From Thermoanaerobaculia bacterium (GTDB taxonomy: Bacteria; Acidobacteriota; Thermoanaerobaculia; Multivoradales; UBA5704): DNA of 8,708 nucleotides. A model generated the notes under the pieces. The model was given only the letters and a program-made list of their open reading frames with translations, did no database searches and was not told the DNA's origin. This document shows, in pieces, positions 1-7,553 of this stretch. Position 1 is the stretch's first letter. Each line of letters opens with the position of its first letter. The position numbers and the translations under genes were made by a program. The stretch is from assembly GCA_030150965.1 (NCBI GenBank), contig JASLEW010000821.1:1-8708 (forward strand), written 5' to 3'.

Positions 1-127
1 CGCCGGCCAGGCCGGCCCCGAGGACGGCGGCCAGGGCGAGCAGCGCGGTGGGGCCTGCCGCCACCAGGCGCACCCCGCGGGCGGAGCGGGAGGGACGGAC
101 GGAGGAGTGCCTCGGCATTCTGGACAT
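1..127 (-). CDS. Exported or membrane protein, N-terminal fragment
   Basis: Only the first 42 codons lie in the window; the gene runs off the left edge. The fragment begins MSRMPRHSSVRPSRSARG and continues into a hydrophobic Ala/Leu/Val/Gly run from about residue 19 to 42. An Arg-rich n-region followed by a hydrophobic core is what a signal peptide or first membrane anchor looks like. The ATG at 127-125 is supported by an AAGGAG Shine-Dalgarno (plus-strand positions 132-137) four bases upstream, so the start is well placed. It is transcribed divergently from the histidine kinase. No domain is visible and no function can be assigned. The strong ribosome binding site and signal-like start make it a credible gene. 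Confidence 0.62.
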   Translation of the reverse strand, partial: MSRMPRHSSVRPSRSARGVRLVAAGPTALLALAAVLGAGLAG

Positions 128-207
128 GGTTCTCCTTGACGGGTTGAGGCCCGGGCGGGCCACGCGAGCGTGGGCAGGGCACGTGGTCCGCGGCGACGGG
201 CACGGGG

Positions 208-213
208 ATTCTA
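208..213 (-). promoter_or_regulatory. Possible -10 box for the leftward gene
   Basis: On the minus strand this reads TAGAAT, one mismatch from TATAAT, and would start transcription about 75 nt before the ATG at 127. The hexamer 17 bases upstream (TGCGTG) is a poor -35 match, so this is a weak call. The rest of the 128-384 divergent region shows no clear repeat or RNA. Confidence 0.28.
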
Positions 214-373
214 ACCGGCGGCGCCCGCCGCACGCATCCGGTGCCCGGCTCCGGCGGGCCGCCGCGGCGCAGCCGGACGGCCCATCCCGGCGGTGCGAGC
301 GGAGCTTCGACTTTCGGCTATGCTTGCCCGGGCGGCATCGGGACCGATGCCTCCACCTGGCGCGCACGCGCCC

Positions 374-377
374 GAGG
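374..377 (+). promoter_or_regulatory. Ribosome binding site that sets the kinase start
   Basis: GAGG lies seven bases before the TTG at 385. The only other in-frame start-type codon between 241 and 385 is the GTG at 241, which has no Shine-Dalgarno and would add 48 residues rich in Gly, Pro and Arg that resemble translated intergenic DNA. This favours the TTG. Confidence 0.55.
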
Positions 378-384
378 TTGGTCC

Positions 385-2955
385 TTGAGACTCCTTGCCG
401 CCAAGCCCAGCATCCCGTCATGGGCGCTTTCCGGTGCGAGCCTGCGCTGGGCGATCGGGCTCTTCTGCGCCGTGATCGGCGCGTTCGTGCTGATCGCGCC
501 TCACCAGTTCGCCGGCCCCCTGCACCAGCCGCTGGAGGTCTGGCGCACGCCCTGGGCCCTGGTGTCGCTGGCCGCCGGCGTCGCACTGCTCTCGGTGGCG
601 GGCACGCGCACCTACCGGCGCCAGCGCCTGGCTGCCCACATCCTGGCGGCGGCGATGCTCTTCGTCCTGGCCGCCTACGACCTCTCTCATCGTTCGCTCA
701 ACGGCTTCATCACCTACACGCTGCTCGGCAGCGGGTTGCTGACCCGCTCCGGCCTGCGCGGCCGGGGGCCGGAAGGCCCCTCGGGCGACCTGTTCGGCCT
801 GCTCCTGGGGATCATCGCCGCCCTCGACGGATTGCTGCTGCTCCTCGTGCCCCAGGCCATGCTCACCGATCCGATCGCCGGCCGCCGCATCGCCCACCTG
901 CCGATCGTCGGCCTGGCGCTGCTGGTGAGCGGCCCGCCGCTCGTCTGGGTGCAGATCCGCCCGCAGCCGCGCCGCTGGACCTGGGCCGCCCACCTCGCCG
1001 CGGGCGCGGCGCTCATCGCCTACGGCGCCGTGCGCGCAAGCCTGCGCCCGTCCTGGACCATGCTCGCCGTCTACTGGGGGATGGGCGGCGCCATCGCCCT
1101 GCTGCCGGCCCTCCGCGATTGGTCGGCCGGCTTCGATTCCTCGTCCCTGCGCACGCGCCTGGCGATGACCTTGGCCATCGCCACCTCGGTCGCCCTGATC
1201 GTCGCCGCGGCGGTCTCGAACGCGCAGGAGGAGCCCCTGGCCGTCGCCCAGGCCCAGGAGACCCTGGACATCGAAGCCCGCTCGGTGGCGCAGGACGTGC
1301 GCGACTACGTCGAGCTCAACGGCTCGCGGGCGGCCACCATCGCCGCGCTCACCAGCCGGCTGCCCGCGGCGCCGGCGGCGCAGCAGCGCCTGCTCACCGC
1401 CAGCCGGCCGAGCTATCCCGGCGCCGTCGGCCTGCTGCTGCTCGACCGCGACGGCCGCCTGGTCGCTTCCGACGGCGGGGCCAGCCTCGGCGAGGCGACG
1501 CTCCGGGGCGCCGCCGCGGCGGCGCTGGCGAGCGGCGCCGCCCCGGTGCAGCTGGCGCTCGACCGCCTCACCCATCATCAGCTGCTGCTGGTCGCCACCC
1601 GCGTCACCGGCGGCGACGGGCAGCCCACCGGCGCCGTCGTCATGGCCTTCGACTCGCGGCTGCTCGACCTGCGCATCGGGCGCGCCGGCGCCATCGTGTC
1701 GGTGGCGGACGGCGGCGGCCGCCTCATCGCCCGGCACGCGGACCTGGCGGACGGCGGCTCGCAGCTGCCGTTCGGCTGGGACCAGCGCATCCTGCGCGGT
1801 GCCGACGTCGCGCTGCCCGGACGCCTGACGGCCTACGCCGTGGTGCCCGACCTGCGCTGGGCGGTGGCCATCGAGCAGCCGCGCGCCACCGCCCTGGCGA
1901 GCGTCGACCGTGGCCGCAACCTGGCCTTCGCCCTGCTGCTCCTGGTCCTGCCGTTGGCCATCCTCGGCGGCATCCTGGTGGCCGGCCGCATCATCGACCC
2001 GCTCGCCAACCTGGCCGATGCCGTGGGCGAGCTCACCGCCGGCAACCCCTGGGCGCCGCTCGGCAAGAGCCATTTCAGCGAGGTCGAGCGCCTGTCCGCG
2101 GCCTTCCGCGAGATGCGCGACCGTCTGGCGGCGCGCACCGCCGAGAGCGAGCGGCTGGCGGCCGAGCTGCGCGCCCGCGCCGAGGCGCTGGCGGAGACCG
2201 ACCGCAGGAAGGACGAGTTCCTGGCGATGCTTGCCCACGAGCTGCGCAATCCGCTGGGAGCCATCTCCACCGCGTCCTACATCCTCAGCCAGGGCGGCCT
2301 GTCCGGAGCTGGCGGCAGGCAGGGTGCGGCCGACCCGCGGGCATCGCGTTCGCTGGCCACCATCCAGCGCCAGACCCGGCATCTGGCGCGCCTGGTCGAC
2401 GACCTGCTCGACGTGTCGCGCATCACCACCGGCAAGGTGGAGCTGCACCGCGAGCCGCTCGACCTCGTCGAGGTGGTGAAGCATGCGGTCGAGACCACGC
2501 GCGAGATCGTCGACGCCCGCCAGCACCGGGTGGTGGTGACCCTGCCACCGGGGCCGCTGCCGGTGCTGGCCGATCCGACGCGGCTCGAGCAGGTGCTCGC
2601 CAATCTGATCCGCAACGCCGCCAAGTTCACCGAGCCGGGCGGCCTGATCGAGGTCGAGGCCGCCGCGGGCGACGGCCAGGCCGTGGTGCGCATCCGCGAC
2701 AGCGGCATGGGGATCCCCGGCGACCTGCTGCCGCGGGTGTTCGACCTCTTCACCCAGGGGCAGCAGGGCCTGGACCGCGCCGCGGGCGGCCTCGGCATCG
2801 GGCTCACCCTGGTCCGAGATCTGATCGAGATGCACGCCGGCAGGGTGCAGGCGGCGAGCGCCGGCCCCGGGCGGGGCAGCGAGTTCACCATCTGGCTGCC
2901 GCTCATGACGCCGCAGGCCGTCACCCTGCCGGCGGAGCTGCGCCGCAGCGGTTGA
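385..2955 (+). CDS. Membrane sensor histidine kinase (multi-TM/Cache/HAMP)
   Basis: Sensor kinase of two-component signalling, 856 residues from the TTG at 385 (904 from an alternative GTG at 241). Numbering from TTG: about eight hydrophobic helices fill residues 20-243, resembling a MASE-type membrane sensor; another helix lies at 259-278; a probable extracytoplasmic Cache-like domain spans 280-510; a last helix is at 511-533. Then follow HAMP (about 534-585), a charged helical linker, HisKA with H-box MLAHELRNPLG (phosphoacceptor His618) and a HATPase domain. The HATPase has an N-box NLIRNAAKF (near 739-747), G1 DSGMGIP (near 772), an F-box-like DLFTQG, and G2 GGLGIGL (near 801). All ATP-binding boxes look intact, so it should be an active kinase. 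No receiver domain is fused and no response regulator gene is nearby, so it is an orphan here; its partner and signal are unknown. It converges on the sortase gene, 54 bases between stops. Confidence 0.9.
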   Translation: MRLLAAKPSIPSWALSGASLRWAIGLFCAVIGAFVLIAPHQFAGPLHQPLEVWRTPWALVSLAAGVALLSVAGTRTYRRQRLAAHILAAAMLFVLAAYDLSHRSLNGFITYTLLGSGLLTRSGLRGRGPEGPSGDLFGLLLGIIAALDGLLLLLVPQAMLTDPIAGRRIAHLPIVGLALLVSGPPLVWVQIRPQPRRWTWAAHLAAGAALIAYGAVRASLRPSWTMLAVYWGMGGAIALLPALRDWSAGFDSSSLRTRLAMTLAIATSVALIVAAAVSNAQEEPLAVAQAQETLDIEARSVAQDVRDYVELNGSRAATIAALTSRLPAAPAAQQRLLTASRPSYPGAVGLLLLDRDGRLVASDGGASLGEATLRGAAAAALASGAAPVQLALDRLTHHQLLLVATRVTGGDGQPTGAVVMAFDSRLLDLRIGRAGAIVSVADGGGRLIARHADLADGGSQLPFGWDQRILRGADVALPGRLTAYAVVPDLRWAVAIEQPRATALASVDRGRNLAFALLLLVLPLAILGGILVAGRIIDPLANLADAVGELTAGNPWAPLGKSHFSEVERLSAAFREMRDRLAARTAESERLAAELRARAEALAETDRRKDEFLAMLAHELRNPLGAISTASYILSQGGLSGAGGRQGAADPRASRSLATIQRQTRHLARLVDDLLDVSRITTGKVELHREPLDLVEVVKHAVETTREIVDARQHRVVVTLPPGPLPVLADPTRLEQVLANLIRNAAKFTEPGGLIEVEAAAGDGQAVVRIRDSGMGIPGDLLPRVFDLFTQGQQGLDRAAGGLGIGLTLVRDLIEMHAGRVQAASAGPGRGSEFTIWLPLMTPQAVTLPAELRRSG

Positions 2956-2969
2956 GCGCGGGTCCGCCG

Positions 2970-2990
2970 CCGCGGCCGTGCCAGCCGCGG
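2970..2990. terminator. GC hairpin between convergent genes
   Basis: CCGCGGC (2970-2976) pairs with GCCGCGG (2984-2990) around a seven-base loop, in the 54-base gap between the convergent stops of the kinase and the sortase. No T-tract follows on either strand, so it is at best an atypical bidirectional terminator; in DNA this GC-rich a 7 bp stem can arise by chance. Confidence 0.35.
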
Positions 2991-3009
2991 AGCTGCCGGC
3001 GCGCCGCGC

Positions 3010-3843
3010 TCAGCGCGACGGCGCGGACGGCCCGGAAAAGCCGCCGCCCGGGTCGTCCACCCGGTGGCCGCGCACGATGAAGCGCTCGGGCGCCGAGCCG
3101 ACGTAATAGAAGGGATAGCAGGTCACCAGCGTCAGCTCCGGACGGTCGGCGGCGGCGAGGACCGTCAAGTCGTCCGGTTGCACGACCTGTGTCCAATCGA
3201 CCTGGTAACGAAACGATCCGGCGAGGGTGTCGAGCAGGATGAGATCGCCCTGCCGGATGTCCTTGAGCGCGCGGAACACCGTGTCGCGGTGACCCGCGAG
3301 CCCGACGTTGCCAGGCAGCTGTGGCAGCGAGGTGCGCGGGATGTGGCCGACGCCGTGCCGCAGGGTGGCGCTGGTCACGCCCTCGAGCACCAGCGAGGAG
3401 ACGCCGAGCCGCGGGATCTCGATCCGCCCCACCAGGCTCCCCTCCTCGGCCGGCGGCGCCGCGGGAGCGGCAGGCTGGAAGGCGCCGAGATCGTCGGTCT
3501 GGCCGGCCGGCGAGCTCGGCGCCTCGGGCTGTGCGCCCGGCGCGCCAGGGCCGGCGGCCGGCGGCGCCGCCGCCGGGGCGCCTCCCTGCTGAGCGGTCTG
3601 AACGGTCTGAGCGGCCCGTGCGGCCAGTGCCTGGTCCAGCCGGCGCCCCTGCACCCAGGCAAACCAGCGGGCGTCGAGCATCACGTAGAGCACCACGCCG
3701 AGGCAGAGGACGCCGATCGCCCAGAGGGCGCGCTCGGTCCACAGGAGGATCGGCCGCCGATGTCCGGCGGGTCCGGCGCGTCCAGCGGGGGTGCCGCCGG
3801 TGAACGCATTCAGGAGGTCGAGCAGGAACGGGCGCGGAGGCAT
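3010..3843 (-). CDS. Class D-like sortase (cysteine transpeptidase)
   Basis: Membrane-anchored transpeptidase of 277 residues that should cut an LPxT-type sorting signal after Thr and join the protein to an amine acceptor. A cytoplasmic N-terminus is followed by one membrane helix (about 38-56), a long Ala/Pro/Gly-rich linker (about 85-134) and a sortase domain (about 137-262). The catalytic triad is visible: His185 in GLAGHRDTVF, Cys242 in TLVTCYPFYYVG and Arg254 in APERFIVRG. The TCYPF and APERFIV strings are typical of class D sortases, some of which prefer LPxTA; the two neighbours carry LPRTA, so enzyme and substrates match. The ATG at 3843 has no clear Shine-Dalgarno, and no sigma-54 promoter like those of the substrate genes was found upstream. 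A strong hairpin at 3928-3955 separates it from the substrate gene upstream, so it may be expressed from its own promoter. Family assignment is firm; subclass D and the substrate pairing are inference from motifs and position. Confidence 0.93.
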   Translation of the reverse strand: MPPRPFLLDLLNAFTGGTPAGRAGPAGHRRPILLWTERALWAIGVLCLGVVLYVMLDARWFAWVQGRRLDQALAARAAQTVQTAQQGGAPAAAPPAAGPGAPGAQPEAPSSPAGQTDDLGAFQPAAPAAPPAEEGSLVGRIEIPRLGVSSLVLEGVTSATLRHGVGHIPRTSLPQLPGNVGLAGHRDTVFRALKDIRQGDLILLDTLAGSFRYQVDWTQVVQPDDLTVLAAADRPELTLVTCYPFYYVGSAPERFIVRGHRVDDPGGGFSGPSAPSR

Positions 3844-3927
3844 GGTCGTGGTCGTAGAGCGGTTCGCTGCTGGTGTCTCAGCCGCCGGGCGCGCCGGCCG
3901 CGGACCCCCGGCGCCTGGACAGAGTTA

Positions 3928-3955
3928 CCTGGCGGCGTCCGGAGACGCCGCCAGG
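3928..3955 (-). terminator. Strong hairpin after the large LPRTA gene
   Basis: A perfect 12 bp stem (CCTGGCGGCGTC at 3928-3939 against 3944-3955) closes on a four-base loop. Read as minus-strand RNA the loop is C(UCCG)G, a stable UNCG tetraloop, which indicates that strand is the functional one. It begins 50 bases after the stop of the LPRTA gene at 4006 and 84 bases before the sortase ATG. There is no U-tract, so it may be a U-less terminator, an mRNA 3' stabiliser, or a partial terminator that lowers readthrough into the sortase gene. Confidence 0.6.
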
Positions 3956-4005
3956 CAGGGGTAGCGAGCGATCGTCATCTGCAGGCTTGCACGGTCGCAC
4001 GCGCT

Positions 4006-4953
4006 TCAGGCACGCGACCTCGCCAGCCCGCGGACCATCAGGGCGCCGGCAAAGGCAAGCAGGGCCAGCACACCGAGCAGCGGTATGTCGCTCGCGGTGC
4101 GCGGCAGGGAGCCGCCATTGGCTCCAGTGGTGCTGGAGGTGTCGGCCGAGGTGCCCGTGCCGCTCGCGGTGGTGTCGCTCACGCCGCCGCCGCCCGTGGC
4201 CCCATTGTAGGAGGAGGTGCCACCGGTGCCGCTCGTGGTGGTTCCAAGGTCAGTGCTGGAGGTGCTGTTCGTGGCATTCGGGTCGGTGCTGGTGGCAACA
4301 CCGCCGCCGCCGGCTGTCACACCCGCCGTGCCGGCCGCCGTGCCCGTGCCAGTGGCAATGCCGTTGTTGTAGGTGGTGGTGCCGGTGCCGGCCGTCCCGT
4401 TGCTATTCAGGCCGGTCGTTCCGGTGGTGGTGGACGGCGTGCCGTAGGTGCTGCCAGGCACCGCCGCGCCCGCCGTCGAGGGGGTGCCGTTCACGGTGCC
4501 CGTTCCGGCGGTGCCGGTGCTGGTGGTGCCGGTCACACCGGGAGTGGTCGAGCCCGGCACACCGGTCTGCTCCGAGCCGGTGGTGCCATTCGTGCCGGTG
4601 GTGCCGGTCGTGCCGTTGCCGTACGTGGTTCCCGTCGTGCCCGTGGTGCCGGTCGTGCCCATCGTGCCCGTGGACCCGGTCGTGCCCATCGTGCCGGTGC
4701 CGGTGGTGGTGGAGGTGCCGGTCGTATCGGTGGTGCCCGTGGTGTTGGTCGTCGTCCCCGACGTGCCCGTCGTCCCGGTGCCGGTGGTCGTGGTGGTGCC
4801 GGGCTGCGTGGTGCCCGACAGCGAGGGGGTGGACGTCGTGCTTCCGGGCGCCGGCGCCGTGCCCGGCGCCGTTCCGCTCGGAGCCTGAGCCCAGACTGCC
4901 AGGGCGGTGATCGCCAGCAGGCTCAGGAAGAGGGAAAAGAGTTTACGTTTCAT
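4006..4953 (-). CDS. LPRTA-tailed Thr/Gly-rich surface protein, sortase substrate
   Basis: Predicted exported sortase substrate, 315 residues. The N-terminus MKRKLFSLFLSLLAI begins a short signal peptide with likely cleavage near residues 22-24 (WAQ|A). Residues 24-282 are low complexity: a Gly-Thr-Thr type tandem repeat at about 48-126, then Thr/Ser/Gly/Asn-rich sequence. After the signal peptide there is no Lys, Arg, His or Cys until the tail. The last 33 residues form a classic sorting signal: LPRTAS at 283-288, a hydrophobic helix, and a basic end (RGLARSRA). GAGAGGAG (4962-4969) lies eight bases before the ATG, and a sigma-54-type promoter sits about 110 bases upstream. Signal peptide and tail closely match the gene at 5268, while the middles do not. 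The body looks like a flexible, possibly O-glycosylated stalk; no enzymatic domain is visible, so its role is unknown. The nearby sortase is the obvious processing enzyme. Confidence 0.88.
   Translation of the reverse strand: MKRKLFSLFLSLLAITALAVWAQAPSGTAPGTAPAPGSTTSTPSLSGTTQPGTTTTTGTGTTGTSGTTTNTTGTTDTTGTSTTTGTGTMGTTGSTGTMGTTGTTGTTGTTYGNGTTGTTGTNGTTGSEQTGVPGSTTPGVTGTTSTGTAGTGTVNGTPSTAGAAVPGSTYGTPSTTTGTTGLNSNGTAGTGTTTYNNGIATGTGTAAGTAGVTAGGGGVATSTDPNATNSTSSTDLGTTTSGTGGTSSYNGATGGGGVSDTTASGTGTSADTSSTTGANGGSLPRTASDIPLLGVLALLAFAGALMVRGLARSRA
4576..4812 (-). repeat. Degenerate 9-bp tandem repeat coding Gly-Thr-Thr
   Basis: On the coding (minus) strand this stretch is built of imperfect GGCACSACC-type nonamers encoding Gly-Thr-Thr, interrupted by variants with Met, Ser, Asn, Asp or Tyr-Gly-Asn. 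Units are multiples of three, so copy-number changes keep the frame. The opposite strand reads as an open Val/Pro-rich frame only because of this repeat. Confidence 0.75.
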
Positions 4954-4990
4954 GGGGCTGGCTCCTCTCGTTGATTAACTCATCCAGGGT

Positions 4991-5002
4991 TGTTCGCCGA
5001 TG
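4991..5002 (-). promoter_or_regulatory. Shared leader element, copy 1
   Basis: The plus strand holds GTTCGCCGATG at 4992-5002; on the coding strand this is CATCGGCGAAC, 38 bases before the ATG of the large LPRTA gene. The small LPRTA gene has CATCGCCGAAC at nearly the same distance (33 bases), 10 of 11 bases identical. It lies inside the predicted 5' leader and could be a regulatory RNA or protein site, or a relic of gene duplication. Confidence 0.4.
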
Positions 5003-5072
5003 CTCGGGAAGCTGCGACCGGGCCTCTCTCCTCCCCGCTGCGTCATCCTGGTCGCCTCCGCCCCTGACCAAG

Positions 5073-5088
5073 TGCAACCCCGGTGCCA
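5073..5088 (-). promoter_or_regulatory. Sigma-54 (-24/-12) promoter of the large LPRTA gene
   Basis: The minus strand reads TGGCACCGGGGTTGCA: the -24 element TGGCAC, five bases, then the -12 element TTGCA, the exact spacing of the RpoN consensus (TGGCAC-N5-TTGCW). Transcription would start near 5062, giving a leader of about 109 nt. The spacing match, position in an intergenic region and orientation agree, and the other substrate gene has the same arrangement. A sigma-54 promoter needs an AAA+ activator, which is not encoded in the window. Confidence 0.68.
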
Positions 5089-5180
5089 CCGCGCCCCACC
5101 CTCCCTCCCTCTCGGAGGGGCCTCGCAGCGGCCGAATGAGGAGTTGCAAGATTTACCCGGCACGGGCGCCTCCAAGAAGC

Positions 5181-5210
5181 GATTGCCCGGCACCGGGGTG
5201 CCGGGCAATC
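5181..5210 (-). terminator. Perfect 13-bp hairpin after the small LPRTA gene
   Basis: GATTGCCCGGCAC (5181-5193) pairs perfectly with 5198-5210 around a four-base loop. It starts 57 bases after the stop of the small LPRTA gene, mirroring the hairpin after the large one. No U-tract follows. It also sits about 120-150 bases upstream of the predicted sigma-54 start site near 5062, the usual range for an activator-binding palindrome, so it could be an enhancer site instead of, or as well as, a terminator. Confidence 0.55.
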
Positions 5211-5267
5211 CGGGCTCGGGAGGGAAGTGAGAAGGAGCGAGGGAGAGCTGGCGGTGCCAACCCTGCC

Positions 5268-5714
5268 TCAGGCGGTGCGCTTGGCGAGCGTCCGCACCAG
5301 GAATGCGCCACCCAGGGCCATCAGGGCGAGCATGGAGAGCAGCGGCAGATCGCTCGCGGTGCGCGGCAGCGAGCTGCCGGTGCCGGCCGTGTTCGAGGTG
5401 GCGCTGTTGTCGGTGGCGCTGCTGTTCTGCGAGCTCGTCGAGCTGCTGTTGTCGGTGGTGGAGGAGTTGCTCGTCGAGCTGCCGTTGTTGTTGTTCATCG
5501 TCGAATCGCTCGACGGCGCGGGCGTGGTGGTGGTCGTCGAGTTGGTCGAGTTCGCCGAGCCGCTGTTGGGATTGGGGTGATCGAGCGTCGCGCCGTAGGG
5601 CTCCTGCGTGCTGTTGTTTCCCGGAGGGGCGGACGTCGTCGGGCTCTGTGCCAACGCCGCGAGCGCGGCAACCACCAGGAGGCTCAGGAAGAGAGAAAAG
5701 ATTTTCTTCTGCAT
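5268..5714 (-). CDS. LPRTA-tailed Ser/Asn/Thr-rich surface protein, sortase substrate
   Basis: Predicted exported sortase substrate, 148 residues. The signal peptide MQKKIFSLFLSLLVVAALA matches that of the larger neighbour at 15 of the first 23 positions. The mature part, about residues 24-115, is Ser/Asn/Thr-rich with runs of Thr and Asn, no Lys, Arg or Cys and one His. The final 33 residues are a sorting signal starting LPRTASD at 116, then a hydrophobic helix and the basic end RTLAKRTA; 21 of 33 residues equal those of the neighbour. AGGGGAG (5719-5725) lies four bases before the ATG, and a sigma-54-type promoter sits about 75 bases upstream. The gene lies 99 bases downstream of ettA but appears separately promoted. 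The disordered polar body suggests a spacer, stalk or glycan carrier; no function can be named from sequence. Confidence 0.87.
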   Translation of the reverse strand: MQKKIFSLFLSLLVVAALAALAQSPTTSAPPGNNSTQEPYGATLDHPNPNSGSANSTNSTTTTTPAPSSDSTMNNNNGSSTSNSSTTDNSSSTSSQNSSATDNSATSNTAGTGSSLPRTASDLPLLSMLALMALGGAFLVRTLAKRTA

Positions 5715-5747
5715 GTTGCTCCCCTTTGTTTGCGTTTACCCGGGGAC

Positions 5748-5758
5748 GTTCGGCGATG
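5748..5758 (-). promoter_or_regulatory. Shared leader element, copy 2
   Basis: Coding strand CATCGCCGAAC, 33 bases before the ATG of the small LPRTA gene, matching copy 1 at 10 of 11 bases while most of the surrounding leader does not align. It lies between the predicted sigma-54 start site (near 5777) and the ribosome binding site. Confidence 0.4.
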
Positions 5759-5787
5759 AGCGCCCCCTCGTTCGGTCCAGGGAGCGT

Positions 5788-5803
5788 TGCAACCGCGATG
5801 CCA
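5788..5803 (-). promoter_or_regulatory. Sigma-54 (-24/-12) promoter of the small LPRTA gene
   Basis: The minus strand reads TGGCATCGCGGTTGCA: TGGCAT, five bases, TTGCA, with a C before the -24 element as in the RpoN consensus (YTGGCAC). Transcription would start near 5777, a leader of about 62 nt. It lies just beyond the stop codon of ettA and faces the LPRTA gene. Confidence 0.7.
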
Positions 5804-5813
5804 GAAGCGGCGG

Positions 5814-7499
<1,686 letters not shown>

Positions 7500-7520
7500 G
7501 GTTCGACTCCGTCGAGACAG

Positions 7521-7549
7521 CGGCCGGCCGCCGGCTGCCCGGCCGGCCG
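7521..7549. repeat. Inverted repeat of CGGCCGGCCG arms
   Basis: CGGCCGGCCG at 7521-7530 and again at 7540-7549 form self-complementary arms around nine bases, between the small unknown gene and ettA. It could fold in the ettA leader or act as a terminator of the upstream gene; there is no U-tract. GC-rich simple sequence could also explain it. Confidence 0.35.
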
Positions 7550-7553
7550 GTTG

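Larger units (their letters stand above)
4954..5267. other. Regulatory intergenic region between the two LPRTA genes
   Basis: These 314 bases hold no credible gene. From the right they contain the hairpin at 5181-5210, a partial direct copy of its arm (TTTACCCGGCACGGG near 5152-5166), a purine/pyrimidine-skewed stretch near 5090-5120, the sigma-54-type promoter at 5073-5088, the shared leader element near 4992, and the ribosome binding site at 4962-4969. All point to control of the gene at 4006-4953 or termination of the one at 5268-5714. Confidence 0.6.

Noticed and set aside
319..324. TATGCT as a -10 box for the histidine kinase
   Set aside because: No plausible -35 at 16-18 bases upstream and only a moderate match; too weak to list as a feature.
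418..2835. An 805-codon antisense open frame under the kinase
   Set aside because: Gln/Gly/Arg/Ala-rich with no domain or signal; a typical antisense shadow at this GC content.
48..3080. A 1010-codon plus-strand open frame over the kinase
   Set aside because: It is an Arg/Pro/Ala-rich alternate frame of GC-rich DNA; the overlapping frame shows complete HAMP, HisKA and HATPase motifs.
4576..4812. CRISPR-like or intergenic repeat array
   Set aside because: The repeats are contiguous, degenerate nonamers within a coding frame, with no spacers.
4448..4888. A Val/Pro-rich plus-strand frame, elastin-like in look
   Set aside because: It is the reverse complement of the Gly-Thr-Thr repeat; it has no signal peptide or ribosome binding site, and the minus frame has both plus a sorting tail.
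3064..4974. A 636-codon plus-strand frame opposite the sortase and the large LPRTA gene
   Set aside because: Composition is low-complexity Gly/Ala/Arg, and the minus strand carries the sortase catalytic motifs, signal peptides and ribosome binding sites.
4006..5714. PEP-CTERM/exosortase interpretation of the two tailed proteins
   Set aside because: The tails carry LPRTA rather than PEP, and the neighbouring enzyme is a soluble-domain Cys sortase with one membrane helix, not a multi-helix exosortase.
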